A stretch of DNA of 32,066 nt, from the NCBI GenBank assembly GCA_016931785.1, contig JAFGED010000064.1:1-32066 (forward strand), read 5' to 3'. Source of the DNA: Anaerolineae bacterium. GTDB taxonomy: Bacteria; Chloroflexota; Anaerolineae; B4-G1. Each line of letters starts with the position of its first letter. Position 1 is the stretch's first letter. Shown here piece by piece: positions 16,062 to 22,676 of the stretch. The position numbers and the translations under genes are program-made. The notes below the pieces were generated by a model. It did not search any database. It was not told the DNA's origin and worked only from the letters and a program-made list of their open reading frames with translations.

Positions 16062-16874
16062 TCACGGGTCGCCTTCCAGCCACTTGGCCACCAGCGCGTC
16101 CATCGTCCCATTCGCCTCCATCTCAGCCAACGCCTCGTCGATAGCGCGCAGCAGGCAGCGGTCATCCTTTCGCACGGCTACAGCGTAGGGCTCCGAGACG
16201 ACCGTCTCCCCTACAATCGTCAACCCGCCCCCTACCACACCCTCCGCCAGTGCGGAGACGCGATCCACCAGGGCCGCATCGACCTCCCCGGCCTCGAGCG
16301 CGGTCACCGCCTCGGCGGCCGTCTGATAAGGCACCACACGTAAGTCTAACACCCTGCGCGCCCATTTTCGCGCCTCTTGATCGCCCCGCGTACCGAATTC
16401 CACCGCCAGCGCACGCCCGCTCAGATCGGCCATGGCCCCGATGCCGGTCTCCCCCGAACGCACGACCAGCACCTGCCCGGCGTCAAAGTAGGATACATAG
16501 GCAAAGTCGCCCATCCTGGCGGGGTTGACGACGAGGGCGGAGATCACGATATCCACCTGGCCCAGCGCCAGTGCGTCGTAGAGACCGTCGTAGGACAGGT
16601 TGGCGATAAAGCGCACTTCCACCCCTTCACCCGCGCTCAGGGCAGACCCCAGCTCCCGCGCCAGTTCCACGTCAAAGCCGGTCAACGTCCCATTGGCAGA
16701 GACGAACTCGAAAGGCGGAAAGCTGGCATCCATCCCCACACGCAGAATGCCAGTCTCTCGCACGCGATCCAAGGCGCCAGCGGAGGGCACGCAGGCAGGC
16801 AGACAAATAGCAAATGACAAATAGCAAACGGTAAATGACCAACGGATAGCTGTGAGGGTCGACGATTTACGCAT
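16062..16874 (-). CDS. Orphan amino-acid-binding lipoprotein (SBP family 3)
   Basis: Solute-binding protein of about 270 residues with MDASFPPFEFV, GFDVELARELG, SYDGLYDALALGQVDIVISA and late AEMEANGTMDALVAKW, all landmarks of polar amino-acid binding proteins. No permease or ATPase gene is adjacent, so it may serve the transporter at 12266-14814 or act as a receptor. The lipobox is probably LPAC. The hydrophobic core of the signal peptide (SFTVCYLSFAI) is encoded by a heptamer repeat at 16805-16839. The -10 box ends 8 nt before the ATG at 16874 and no ribosome site exists, so the transcript is probably leaderless; in-frame TTG and GTG lie just upstream. It is divergent from the cyclase gene. 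Confidence 0.85.
   Translation of the reverse strand: MRKSSTLTAIRWSFTVCYLSFAICLPACVPSAGALDRVRETGILRVGMDASFPPFEFVSANGTLTGFDVELARELGSALSAGEGVEVRFIANLSYDGLYDALALGQVDIVISALVVNPARMGDFAYVSYFDAGQVLVVRSGETGIGAMADLSGRALAVEFGTRGDQEARKWARRVLDLRVVPYQTAAEAVTALEAGEVDAALVDRVSALAEGVVGGGLTIVGETVVSEPYAVAVRKDDRCLLRAIDEALAEMEANGTMDALVAKWLEGDP
16805..16839 (-). repeat. Heptamer tandem array (5 units, GTCATTT type) inside a signal-peptide region
   Basis: Five 7-bp units in exact register; read on the minus strand they are variants of GTCATTT and GCTATTT (one is ACCGTTT). The 35 bp lie in frame in the lipoprotein gene and encode its signal-peptide hydrophobic core. The same unit forms a second array, in the opposite orientation, at 16930-16957. 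Confidence 0.85.
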
Positions 16875-16882
16875 CAACACTG

Positions 16883-16911
16883 ATTGTACCCATTAATCTC
16901 GTGAAAAGCAA
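16883..16911 (-). promoter_or_regulatory. Putative promoter of the orphan binding-protein gene
   Basis: On the minus strand, TTGCTT (16911-16906) and TACAAT (16888-16883, 5 of 6) are separated by 17 bp. Eight nt separate the -10 box from the ATG at 16874, exactly as at 7149-7163, so a leaderless message is predicted. Confidence 0.55.
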
Positions 16912-16929
16912 CCGGCGAGGATCGATTGG

Positions 16930-16957
16930 GTCATTTGTCATTGTTCATCGGTCATTT
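16930..16957 (+). repeat. Heptamer tandem array (4 units, GTCATTT type)
   Basis: Four 7-bp units: GTCATTT, GTCATTG, TTCATCG, GTCATTT. It lies between the two divergent promoters of the lipoprotein and cyclase genes. It is the same unit family as the 16805-16839 array but inverted, so each array reads toward its own gene. Confidence 0.75.
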
Positions 16958-16975
16958 GCACCCCCTGCCGCCCTA

Positions 16976-17004
16976 TTGCTTGGGCAAGAAAGGTGCGGTA
17001 TAAT
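16976..17004 (+). promoter_or_regulatory. Putative promoter of the cyclase-glycosyltransferase operon
   Basis: Perfect TATAAT (16999-17004) preceded by TTGCTT (16976-16981) at 17 bp. The predicted start near 17011 lies downstream of the longer in-frame ATG at 16901, which supports translation from the ATG at 17045. Confidence 0.6.
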
Positions 17005-17044
17005 AGCACTTGTCGGCGATACACTGCCGGCGGCAAAACCTGCC

Positions 17045-18757
17045 ATGAACAACAATCCCAAGAGAACACCCGCCCTAACTCAGGAGTGCATCGCTGACCT
17101 CTGCGAGGAACTGACCCAACTGGCCCTTATGATTGCTGAGAGCCGCGAGATCGGTACCCTGATTGCAGAGGAACTCCACAAGCGCCTCCCAACCCTGCGG
17201 AGCAAGTTGGTAAGCCTCGAAGAGGAACTGGCAAGCCAGGAATATGAGCGAGAGGAGTTGGAGGCCCTTTACGGCGTCAGCGAGGCAATCGGCTCCTCCC
17301 TGAATCTGCCACAGGTTCTGAACGAGGTGATGGATCAGATCATCCGCCTGACGGGCGCAGAGCGCTCCTTCCTGATGCTTGTGGACCCAGCCACAGGCGA
17401 ACTGGAATTTCAGGCCGCGCGCAACATGGATCGCGAGACAATCGCCTCGTCATCGTTCGAGATCAGCCGCACCATCGTCAACCAGGTGGCCAACACCGGC
17501 AAACCCATCGTCACGACCAACGCCCAGATGGACCCGCGCTTCAAGACGAGAGAGAGCGTCATCGGTTACAGCCTGCGCTCCATCCTGTGCGTGCCTCTCA
17601 GGGCACGAGGTGAGATCACCGGTGTGATCTATGCAGACAACCGTATCCGTACAGGCCTCTTTTCCGACCACGATCGCGACTTGCTCACCACCTTCGCCGG
17701 ACAAGCGGCGGTGGCCATCGAGAACGCCCGCCTTTTCGCAAACGTCGTCAACGCCAAGGTGCTCAGAGATAACGTCTTTGCCTCCATCATCAACGGCGTC
17801 ATCACCACCAATGTGGATGGACACGTTACACTCTGCAACCGAGCTGCCCAAGACATCTTGGGCGTGTCAGAGGAATCCACCATCGGCGCCCACTTCGCCG
17901 AGGCTTTCCCGGCACTGGAAAGCAACCTACGCCCATTGGTCGAAGAGGTCAAGACACACGGCGAGCCCGTCGTAGACGTCGAGTCTGAAATAACTCTCCC
18001 CGGACGCGAGCCGATCTATCTGCGCAATAGTCTCTCTCCCCTGAAAGACGCCAACGAAGAGACACAGGGTATCGCCATCGTGCTCGAGGACCTGACCGAG
18101 CAGCGCAAGCTAGAGTCACGCTATCAATGGTTTCAGCGTTACGTCTCGCCGGCCGTCATCGAACGCCTGCCCGCCGACCCCCAGCGACTGAAGCTCGGCG
18201 GCCAGCGGCAAGAGATCACCAGCATGTTTGCCGACATTCGCGGCTTTACCGATTTTAGCCTCCAGCACGATCCAGAGACCCTGGTAGACGTGCTCAACCA
18301 ATACCTGGAGATCGGCGCAAAGGCGGTGCTGGCAGAGGATGGGACGCTCGACAAGTTCATGGGGGATGCAGTCGTCGCCTTCTTTAACGCACCGCTTCCC
18401 CAGCCCGACCACATCTTGCGCGCGATACGGACTGCGCTGAAAATCCGCGAGGGCGTAGACTACCTCCACCAGCAACTTCCTCCTGCCTATCAACTCAGCT
18501 ACGGAATAGGCATCACCGTCGGCGATGCTGTAGTAGGACACATCGGTACCGCGCAGCGGGTGGACTATACAGCCATTGGTCCCAGTGTGAACCTAGCCCG
18601 CCGGCTGCAAGAGGCGGCAGCTCCTGGCCAGATTCTACTCACACGCCTGGCCTATAAACGAATACAGGGGCACATTGAGGCCCGCCTCCTTCCTCCTCTG
18701 CAAGTAGAAGGCATCAACGAGCCGATAGAGACATACGAACTGATAAAGCTAAAGTGA
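17045..18757 (+). CDS. GAF-PAS-class III nucleotidyl cyclase (adenylate cyclase type)
   Basis: Soluble signalling protein of 570 residues predicted to make cAMP. Order: a coiled-coil-prone N-terminus (to about 75), GAF (about 80-235), PAS (about 240-355), short linker helix, class III cyclase (about 385-560). Catalytic residues look intact: metal aspartates D397 (FADIRGFT) and D441 (DKFMGDAV), purine-selecting K437 with T509, and transition-state N516 and R520 in VNLARRL. The K/T pair favours ATP over GTP. No membrane segment, so GAF or PAS probably senses a small cytoplasmic ligand. The start at 17045 is chosen because the promoter lies downstream of the longer ATG; no clear ribosome site is visible. 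The TGA overlaps the GTG of the glycosyltransferase gene. Confidence 0.88.
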   Translation: MNNNPKRTPALTQECIADLCEELTQLALMIAESREIGTLIAEELHKRLPTLRSKLVSLEEELASQEYEREELEALYGVSEAIGSSLNLPQVLNEVMDQIIRLTGAERSFLMLVDPATGELEFQAARNMDRETIASSSFEISRTIVNQVANTGKPIVTTNAQMDPRFKTRESVIGYSLRSILCVPLRARGEITGVIYADNRIRTGLFSDHDRDLLTTFAGQAAVAIENARLFANVVNAKVLRDNVFASIINGVITTNVDGHVTLCNRAAQDILGVSEESTIGAHFAEAFPALESNLRPLVEEVKTHGEPVVDVESEITLPGREPIYLRNSLSPLKDANEETQGIAIVLEDLTEQRKLESRYQWFQRYVSPAVIERLPADPQRLKLGGQRQEITSMFADIRGFTDFSLQHDPETLVDVLNQYLEIGAKAVLAEDGTLDKFMGDAVVAFFNAPLPQPDHILRAIRTALKIREGVDYLHQQLPPAYQLSYGIGITVGDAVVGHIGTAQRVDYTAIGPSVNLARRLQEAAAPGQILLTRLAYKRIQGHIEARLLPPLQVEGINEPIETYELIKLK

Positions 18758-20304
18758 CACTTTTTACGCTTATCCAGGTCCTGATCACTATATGGCTGGC
18801 GTTTTACGGGTTGAACGCTTTCATCCTGCTGTGCCTCTACTTACGCCATCGACGGGAAAGCATGCCCACCCCGTCCGTTGATTGGGAGACCCTGCCACAC
18901 GTGACTGTGCAGGTGCCCGTGTACAACGAACTGCACGTCGTCGAGCGCGTGATAGACCACGTGGCCGCGCTTGATTACCCCCGCGACAAACTGCACATCC
19001 AGATTCTAGACGACTCGACCGACGAGACGCTGTGGCTATCCCGCGGACGAGCAGCGCTGTACTGCGAGCGCGGGGCGGACATCGCGGTTCTGCGTCGGCC
19101 CGACCGCAGTGGATTTAAGGCGGGGGCCTTGAATTGGGGGATGTCTCAGACACAGGGTGAGTTCATCGCCATCTTTGACGCCGATTTCTGCCCCCCGCCA
19201 GACTTTTTGCTCAAAACGATCCCGCATCTCGTAAAAAACCCGCAAGTGGGCTTGGTACAAACACGCTGGGCGTACCTCAATGCCGATTACTCGCCCCTGA
19301 CCGAAGCCCAGGCGCTGTTGTTCGACGGCCACTTTGGCGTCGAACAGATCGCACGATGCCGCTCAGGGCTGTTCATGAACTTTAATGGGACAGGGGGTGT
19401 CTGGCGGCGACGCTGCATCGAAGAAGGCGGCGGCTGGGAGGACGACACACTTTGCGAGGACCTTGACTTGAGCTACCGGGCACAACTGGCCGGCTGGAAG
19501 TTTCTCTACCTGCGGGACGTCGCGGTGCCAGCCGAGCTGCCTCCCCAGATAACGGCCTTCAAGCGCCAACAGTTCCGCTGGTCAAAGGGAACAGCACAGA
19601 CTTTGCGCAAGCTGTTTGGCCCGATTATGCGCAGCAAGCTGCCGTGGATGAAAAAGGTCCTGGGTGTGCTGCATCTGAGCAGTTACCTGGCCCACTCACT
19701 CATGGTGCTACACTTGCTCATCTCTCTTCCGCTGCTCCTGCTGCCCAATTCCGGACGATTGCCCATCGAGGACTTTTTTGGACTTTTGGGACTGGGACAG
19801 CCGCTGGTCTTTATCCTCGCCCAACAGCAGCTATACCCCGACGATTGGTGGCGACGGCTGCGCGCATTTCCCATGATGCTGACGATAGGGGTTGGCATCG
19901 CTTGGTGCAGCACGCGAGCGGCGTGGCGCGGGCTGACAAAATGGGGAGGCACTTTTATCCGCACACCCAAGTTTCGGCTCGAGGACAAAGACGACAACTG
20001 GGCCGACAGTTGCTACCGTCTAAGCGCCGACGAAAACACTCCGGGAGAGATCATCCTGGCGCTCTACGCACTGGTGACGACTGCCGCCGCTTTCGCCACT
20101 GAAGAATACGCGCTGATCCCCTTCACACTAGTGTATGCCATCGCGTTTGGGATGGTGGCAGGGATGGGAATCGCACAGGGGCGACCGACGCGCCAGCGCC
20201 GCTCTCTGCGCCCTACCATCAGGCTGGAGATGGTCGGCCCAGATAACAGAAAGACACAGACTAACGAGGCGCAGAAGCCGTGGTCTCACTCCTGGCGGGG
20301 CTGA
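18754..20304 (+). CDS. Processive family 2 glycosyltransferase (cellulose synthase/CslA-like)
   Basis: Membrane glycosyltransferase of 516 residues. One N-terminal helix (about 1-30), a cytoplasmic GT-A domain with DDS (86-88), the metal-binding DAD (142-144), the catalytic ED (E235-D236, CEDLDLS) and QxxRW (Q272-W276), then several C-terminal helices. The QxxRW motif indicates a polymerising enzyme such as a beta-glucan, mannan or related polysaccharide synthase. No PilZ domain is present, so direct c-di-GMP control is not indicated. The GTG start overlaps the cyclase stop by 4 bp (GTGA), implying translational coupling and shared regulation. The last 19 bp overlap the antisense zinc-ribbon gene. 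The sugar donor and product are unknown. Confidence 0.87.
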   Translation: MTLFTLIQVLITIWLAFYGLNAFILLCLYLRHRRESMPTPSVDWETLPHVTVQVPVYNELHVVERVIDHVAALDYPRDKLHIQILDDSTDETLWLSRGRAALYCERGADIAVLRRPDRSGFKAGALNWGMSQTQGEFIAIFDADFCPPPDFLLKTIPHLVKNPQVGLVQTRWAYLNADYSPLTEAQALLFDGHFGVEQIARCRSGLFMNFNGTGGVWRRRCIEEGGGWEDDTLCEDLDLSYRAQLAGWKFLYLRDVAVPAELPPQITAFKRQQFRWSKGTAQTLRKLFGPIMRSKLPWMKKVLGVLHLSSYLAHSLMVLHLLISLPLLLLPNSGRLPIEDFFGLLGLGQPLVFILAQQQLYPDDWWRRLRAFPMMLTIGVGIAWCSTRAAWRGLTKWGGTFIRTPKFRLEDKDDNWADSCYRLSADENTPGEIILALYALVTTAAAFATEEYALIPFTLVYAIAFGMVAGMGIAQGRPTRQRRSLRPTIRLEMVGPDNRKTQTNEAQKPWSHSWRG

Positions 20305-20468
20305 AATCGCCGTATCTGCTTCACCGGCACCTTGATCTGGCGCCGACACTTGGGACACTCGATATTGTAGTGCCTCGTCGGCGTCTTGTCGATTTCCTCT
20401 AGCGCAGTCGTCAGTGCCTCGTGGCTCAAGGTGAACACAAAGCTACATCGCTGACATCGAATCTGCAT
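20286..20468 (-). CDS. Small double-CxxC zinc-ribbon protein
   Basis: Sixty-residue conserved hypothetical protein with two CxxC pairs, C5-C8 and C38-C41, positioned to bind one zinc. The opening MQIRCQRC and the HYNIECPKCRR block match a small family that I recognise from Anaerolineae genomes; its function is unknown, though nucleic-acid binding is usual for such ribbons. A strong GAGGGGGA ribosome site lies 5 nt upstream of the ATG. The 3' end overlaps the glycosyltransferase 3' end by 19 bp on the opposite strand. A large palindromic element lies upstream. Confidence 0.72.
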   Translation of the reverse strand: MQIRCQRCSFVFTLSHEALTTALEEIDKTPTRHYNIECPKCRRQIKVPVKQIRRFQPRQE

Positions 20469-20859
20469 TTTATTCCCCCTCGTCCATCATCCTCGACCGT
20501 CTTTGCATCCCCATTGGTAACGACTCAGCCATGCTTCGCAGCTGTCTTTACCGCCCACAAGAGGGGGAAGCGGGGGGTTCGAGGGCGGCGCCTGTCCCGA
20601 GGCGCCCCCCGAGCGAGTCGAGGGGCGAAGCCGAAGGATCGCCACCCTCGAACCCCCTTTCTCCCCTTTACAGGCAAGCGGCACTGCTCGGACGAGTAGC
20701 CTGAGCAGTTATCCCCATTGTAATGCAATTGAGGCAGGCGAGCAAGGCGCGAAAGTCAGCGGGTGCATTTGCCCCCTGGGGCAGCGGGCGCTCGGTTTCC
20801 AGCGAAATAGGCATAACACACGCTTTAGCGTTCGTCAGACAGCAGCAAATGCACCCAAG
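20469..20859. other. Gene-free stretch between zinc-ribbon and EamA genes
   Basis: About 390 bp without a credible gene. It holds the upstream region of the zinc-ribbon gene, the palindromic element at 20573-20711, and a 12-bp inverted repeat (20761-20772 and 20845-20856, GGGTGCATTTGC) whose right arm lies just after the EamA stop. The latter could fold in the EamA 3' UTR, but no T run follows. I saw no convincing promoter. Confidence 0.6.
20573..20711. repeat. Palindromic repeat element (middle copy)
   Basis: A perfect 13-bp inverted repeat (20573-20585 and 20645-20657), extended by four more pairs after one mismatch, encloses about 60 bp of GC-rich sequence that includes a piece related to the PERSRR repeat in the fucosidase. 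The right arm continues AACCCCC, TTTCTCCCC and a terminal stem-loop at about 20684-20710. That stem-loop closely matches the one at both window ends (ACTGCTCGG, then GAGCAGT or GAGTAGT). It is the same family, with a different centre. Frames through it look like proteins but only translate the repeat. Confidence 0.75.
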
Positions 20860-21828
20860 TCAGCCGCTCTGCGCGCGTTCGGCGCTCTGCGCGCGTTCGG
20901 CGCTCTGCGCGCGTTCGGCGCTCCGCGCGCGTTCGGCGCTCCGCGCGCGTTCGGCGCGAGAAGCGACCACAATGCCCGCAAAGATCAGCACGCCACCGGC
21001 TACCGCCCAATATGACGGCGGCTCCTCCAGCAGCCACCAGGCCAACAGCGTAGCGCCAATCGGCTCCCCCAGAGTAGCGATAGTCACATAAGTGGCGGAG
21101 AGATAGCGTAAAGCCCAGTTGAGCGATGAGTGGCCCACGATCTGCGGCCCCAATGCCAGAAGCAACAACCACAGCCAAGTCTCCTGGTGCTTTGGAAGCA
21201 CTGGCAAGCCTGAAGGGATCACGACAAAGATCAACACCACCGCGGCAGTGCAGTAGACGGGGAAAACGTAGGCCAAGAGAGAAAGCCTCGCGCGCAACCG
21301 CCGCCCGATGAGGAAATAACCCGCAGCCGCCACCGCACCCACCAGTGCCAGCACGTCACCCCACAACCGGTGAACCCCCTCATCCAGGTCGCCAAGGCCA
21401 ATGAGCATGCTGCCGATGAGCGCGATGATGAGCGCTGCAACCATGCTCCCCGAGAGCCGCTCGTGCAGCAGCACGTGAGAAGCCAGGCCGACAAAGATCG
21501 GGCTGGCAGAAACCAACACGACCGAGGCCGCCACCGACGTATAGGCCAGCGAGGTGATCCAGCAGGCAAAGTGGAGGGCCAGCAGCAGACCGGCAGCCAG
21601 GGCATAACCCCATTCGCGACGTGTCAATGTGCGTAGCTCTGCACGCCGCGTGGCCATCACAATCGGAGCCAGGACAAGGGTGGCCAGCATCAGCCGCCAG
21701 GCGGCAACAACCAGAGAATGCGCCCCTTCCTGCGCCAGCCGGATAAGTGTGGCAGCCGTGGATACGGTCACCACTCCCAAACCAACACCAGTATAGGCGC
21801 GCACGCCCGCGCTGCGGGAAAGACGCAT
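20860..21828 (-). CDS. EamA/DMT-family transporter with repeat-encoded C-terminal tail
   Basis: Drug/metabolite transporter of about 322 residues with ten predicted helices in two EamA halves. The second half shows LGPQIVGHSSLNWALRYLSATYVTI, then LGEPIGATLLAWWLL and the family-typical GGVLIFAGIVVA. It probably exports or exchanges an amino acid or metabolite; the substrate is unknown. The ATG at 21828 has GGAG about 9 nt upstream; another in-frame ATG at 21870 has no ribosome site. After the last helix the protein carries an Arg/Glu/Ala tail of about 33 residues (five six-residue repeats) encoded by an 18-bp tandem repeat. The tail should lie in the cytoplasm and has no expected counterpart in the family. 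Confidence 0.85.
   Translation of the reverse strand: MRLSRSAGVRAYTGVGLGVVTVSTAATLIRLAQEGAHSLVVAAWRLMLATLVLAPIVMATRRAELRTLTRREWGYALAAGLLLALHFACWITSLAYTSVAASVVLVSASPIFVGLASHVLLHERLSGSMVAALIIALIGSMLIGLGDLDEGVHRLWGDVLALVGAVAAAGYFLIGRRLRARLSLLAYVFPVYCTAAVVLIFVVIPSGLPVLPKHQETWLWLLLLALGPQIVGHSSLNWALRYLSATYVTIATLGEPIGATLLAWWLLEEPPSYWAVAGGVLIFAGIVVASRAERARSAERARSAERAQSAERAQSAERAQSG
20866..20955 (-). repeat. 18-bp tandem repeat (5 copies) at the EamA 3' end
   Basis: Five head-to-tail 18-bp units based on GCTCTGCGCGCGTTCGGC, differing only by T/C at one position (three T, two C). Being a multiple of three, it adds the six-residue unit SAERAR or SAERAQ repeatedly to the transporter C-terminus. It begins within 6 bp of the stop codon. 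Near-identity of the copies points to recent expansion by slippage. Confidence 0.92.
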
Positions 21829-21984
21829 CGTCAAGCTCTCCGGTAAAGCTTCCCGACGCAAAGCCAGCATCTAGCGACGAAAAACCTGGCTTTGGCGAGA
21901 ACTTGCCTCAATTGCTCCCAATGGGCGCTTTCTATACCCTCGGACTCTTCCTCTGGAGGGAGGATTATAGAGGGTTTCGTATCA

Positions 21985-22061
21985 TCTCAATAATCCGGGG
22001 GCGGGGGGTGCGAGGGCGGCTACGCCGCCCTCGCACCCCCATTTTCCCCTACTTATTGAGA
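21985..22061. repeat. Complete palindromic element with terminal inverted repeats
   Basis: Seventy-seven bp. A perfect 17-bp stem (22004-22020 and 22024-22040, loop TAC) is flanked by pyrimidine- or purine-rich spacers and bounded by a perfect 9-bp terminal inverted repeat, TCTCAATAA at 21985-21993 and TTATTGAGA at 22053-22061. It lies between the divergent EamA and ferredoxin genes, so a simple terminator role is unlikely. Its layout (GC palindrome, ACCCCC, pyrimidine run) matches the elements at 1-88, 20573-20711 and 31978-32066. The surrounding gap (21829-22179) holds only this element and promoter-like sequences, including TATAAT on the minus strand at 21969-21964. Confidence 0.85.
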
Positions 22062-22075
22062 AGACACAGGGTTTC

Positions 22076-22103
22076 TTGACAAAGACTCAGATTTTATTAA
22101 AAT
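22076..22103 (+). promoter_or_regulatory. Strong promoter of the ferredoxin gene
   Basis: Perfect TTGACA (22076-22081), 16 bp, TAAAAT (22098-22103, 5 of 6). Transcription from about 22110 gives a 70-nt leader. The -35 box starts 14 bp after the palindromic element. Confidence 0.7.
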
Positions 22104-22179
22104 GTAGGCCGTCAGTCTACAATCGGCCTTCCAGCGAGAGAACTGGGACCGTCGAAATACACTATAACGGAGGCAGAAA

Positions 22180-22446
22180 ATGGCATACGTGATCACCAGC
22201 AAATGCGAGCGCTGCGGCTCCTGTGAAGAGGTTTGTCCAAGCGATGCAATCTCTCACGTGGATGACAACCCCGATTGGCCGACCTATTACATATACCCAG
22301 AGAACTGTATCGAATGCGCCGCTTGCGAGGCCGAGTGCGAGGCCGAGGCCATCTTTTTCGAAGAAGACGTGCCGACTGAATACACCGATGATGTTCAAAA
22401 GAACATCGACTTCTTCGAGAGCGGTCCAGGCAAGGATCTCGTCTAG
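22180..22446 (+). CDS. 2[4Fe-4S] ferredoxin
   Basis: Small electron carrier of 88 residues. Two cluster motifs: C9, C12, C15, C19-P, and C43, C46, C49, C53. The second has Glu-54 where most ferredoxins have Pro after the last Cys. The two motifs are further apart than in clostridial ferredoxins (loop with DDNPDWPTYYIYPEN), and a 30-residue acidic tail follows, giving a strongly acidic protein suited to docking with oxidoreductases. GGAGG lies 8 nt before the ATG. It is monocistronic, with its own promoter and a clear terminator, so it is probably well expressed. No partner enzyme gene is adjacent. Confidence 0.9.
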   Translation: MAYVITSKCERCGSCEEVCPSDAISHVDDNPDWPTYYIYPENCIECAACEAECEAEAIFFEEDVPTEYTDDVQKNIDFFESGPGKDLV

Positions 22447-22530
22447 ACTCGTGGCAATCGAGTAAGCAAATGCAGACAGTTGCGATAAGCAGGCTCGCGC
22501 GCCTGAATCGCTACCAGTCTGGGAAAGAGG

Positions 22531-22564
22531 GCCGGTTTCACCTCTACGGGTGAAACCGGCTTTG
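22531..22564 (+). terminator. Intrinsic terminator after the ferredoxin gene
   Basis: Perfect 12-bp stem GCCGGTTTCACC / GGTGAAACCGGC (22531-22542 and 22549-22560) with a six-base loop, followed by TTTG. It is 85 bp downstream of the stop codon. The T run is short but the hairpin is strong. Confidence 0.8.
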
Positions 22565-22655
22565 TTATCAGGGTCGAACCTCCGGCGGGCCCCCGCGCGA
22601 CCTGAATGGTGTGGCAAAAAGCGCCCGACAGGTCATTTCCGTCGAAGCGGCAGTC

Positions 22656-22674
22656 GCAACCTGCAGGAGGTTGC
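22656..22674. terminator. Small hairpin downstream of the PHP gene
   Basis: GCAACCT and AGGTTGC (7-bp stem, 5-nt loop) just after the stop of the minus-strand gene. It lacks a T run on the minus strand, so termination is only possible, not shown. Confidence 0.35.
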
Positions 22675-22676
22675 AG

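Noticed and set aside
16901-17044. Longer N-terminus for the cyclase from the ATG at 16901
   Set aside because: A TATAAT promoter lies at 16999-17004, downstream of that ATG, and the extra residues would be translated from a heptamer repeat.
20421-20699. Plus-strand 92-codon frame in the palindromic region
   Set aside because: It translates only the palindromic repeat and the antisense of the zinc-ribbon start; it has no ribosome site and no domain.
20761-20856. Mobile element bounded by the 12-bp GGGTGCATTTGC inverted repeat
   Set aside because: The interval is only 96 bp with no coding content or target duplication. It may be a chance inverted repeat or a weak RNA structure.
20866-20955. 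CRISPR array
   Set aside because: The 18-bp units are contiguous with no spacers and lie in frame in a transporter gene.
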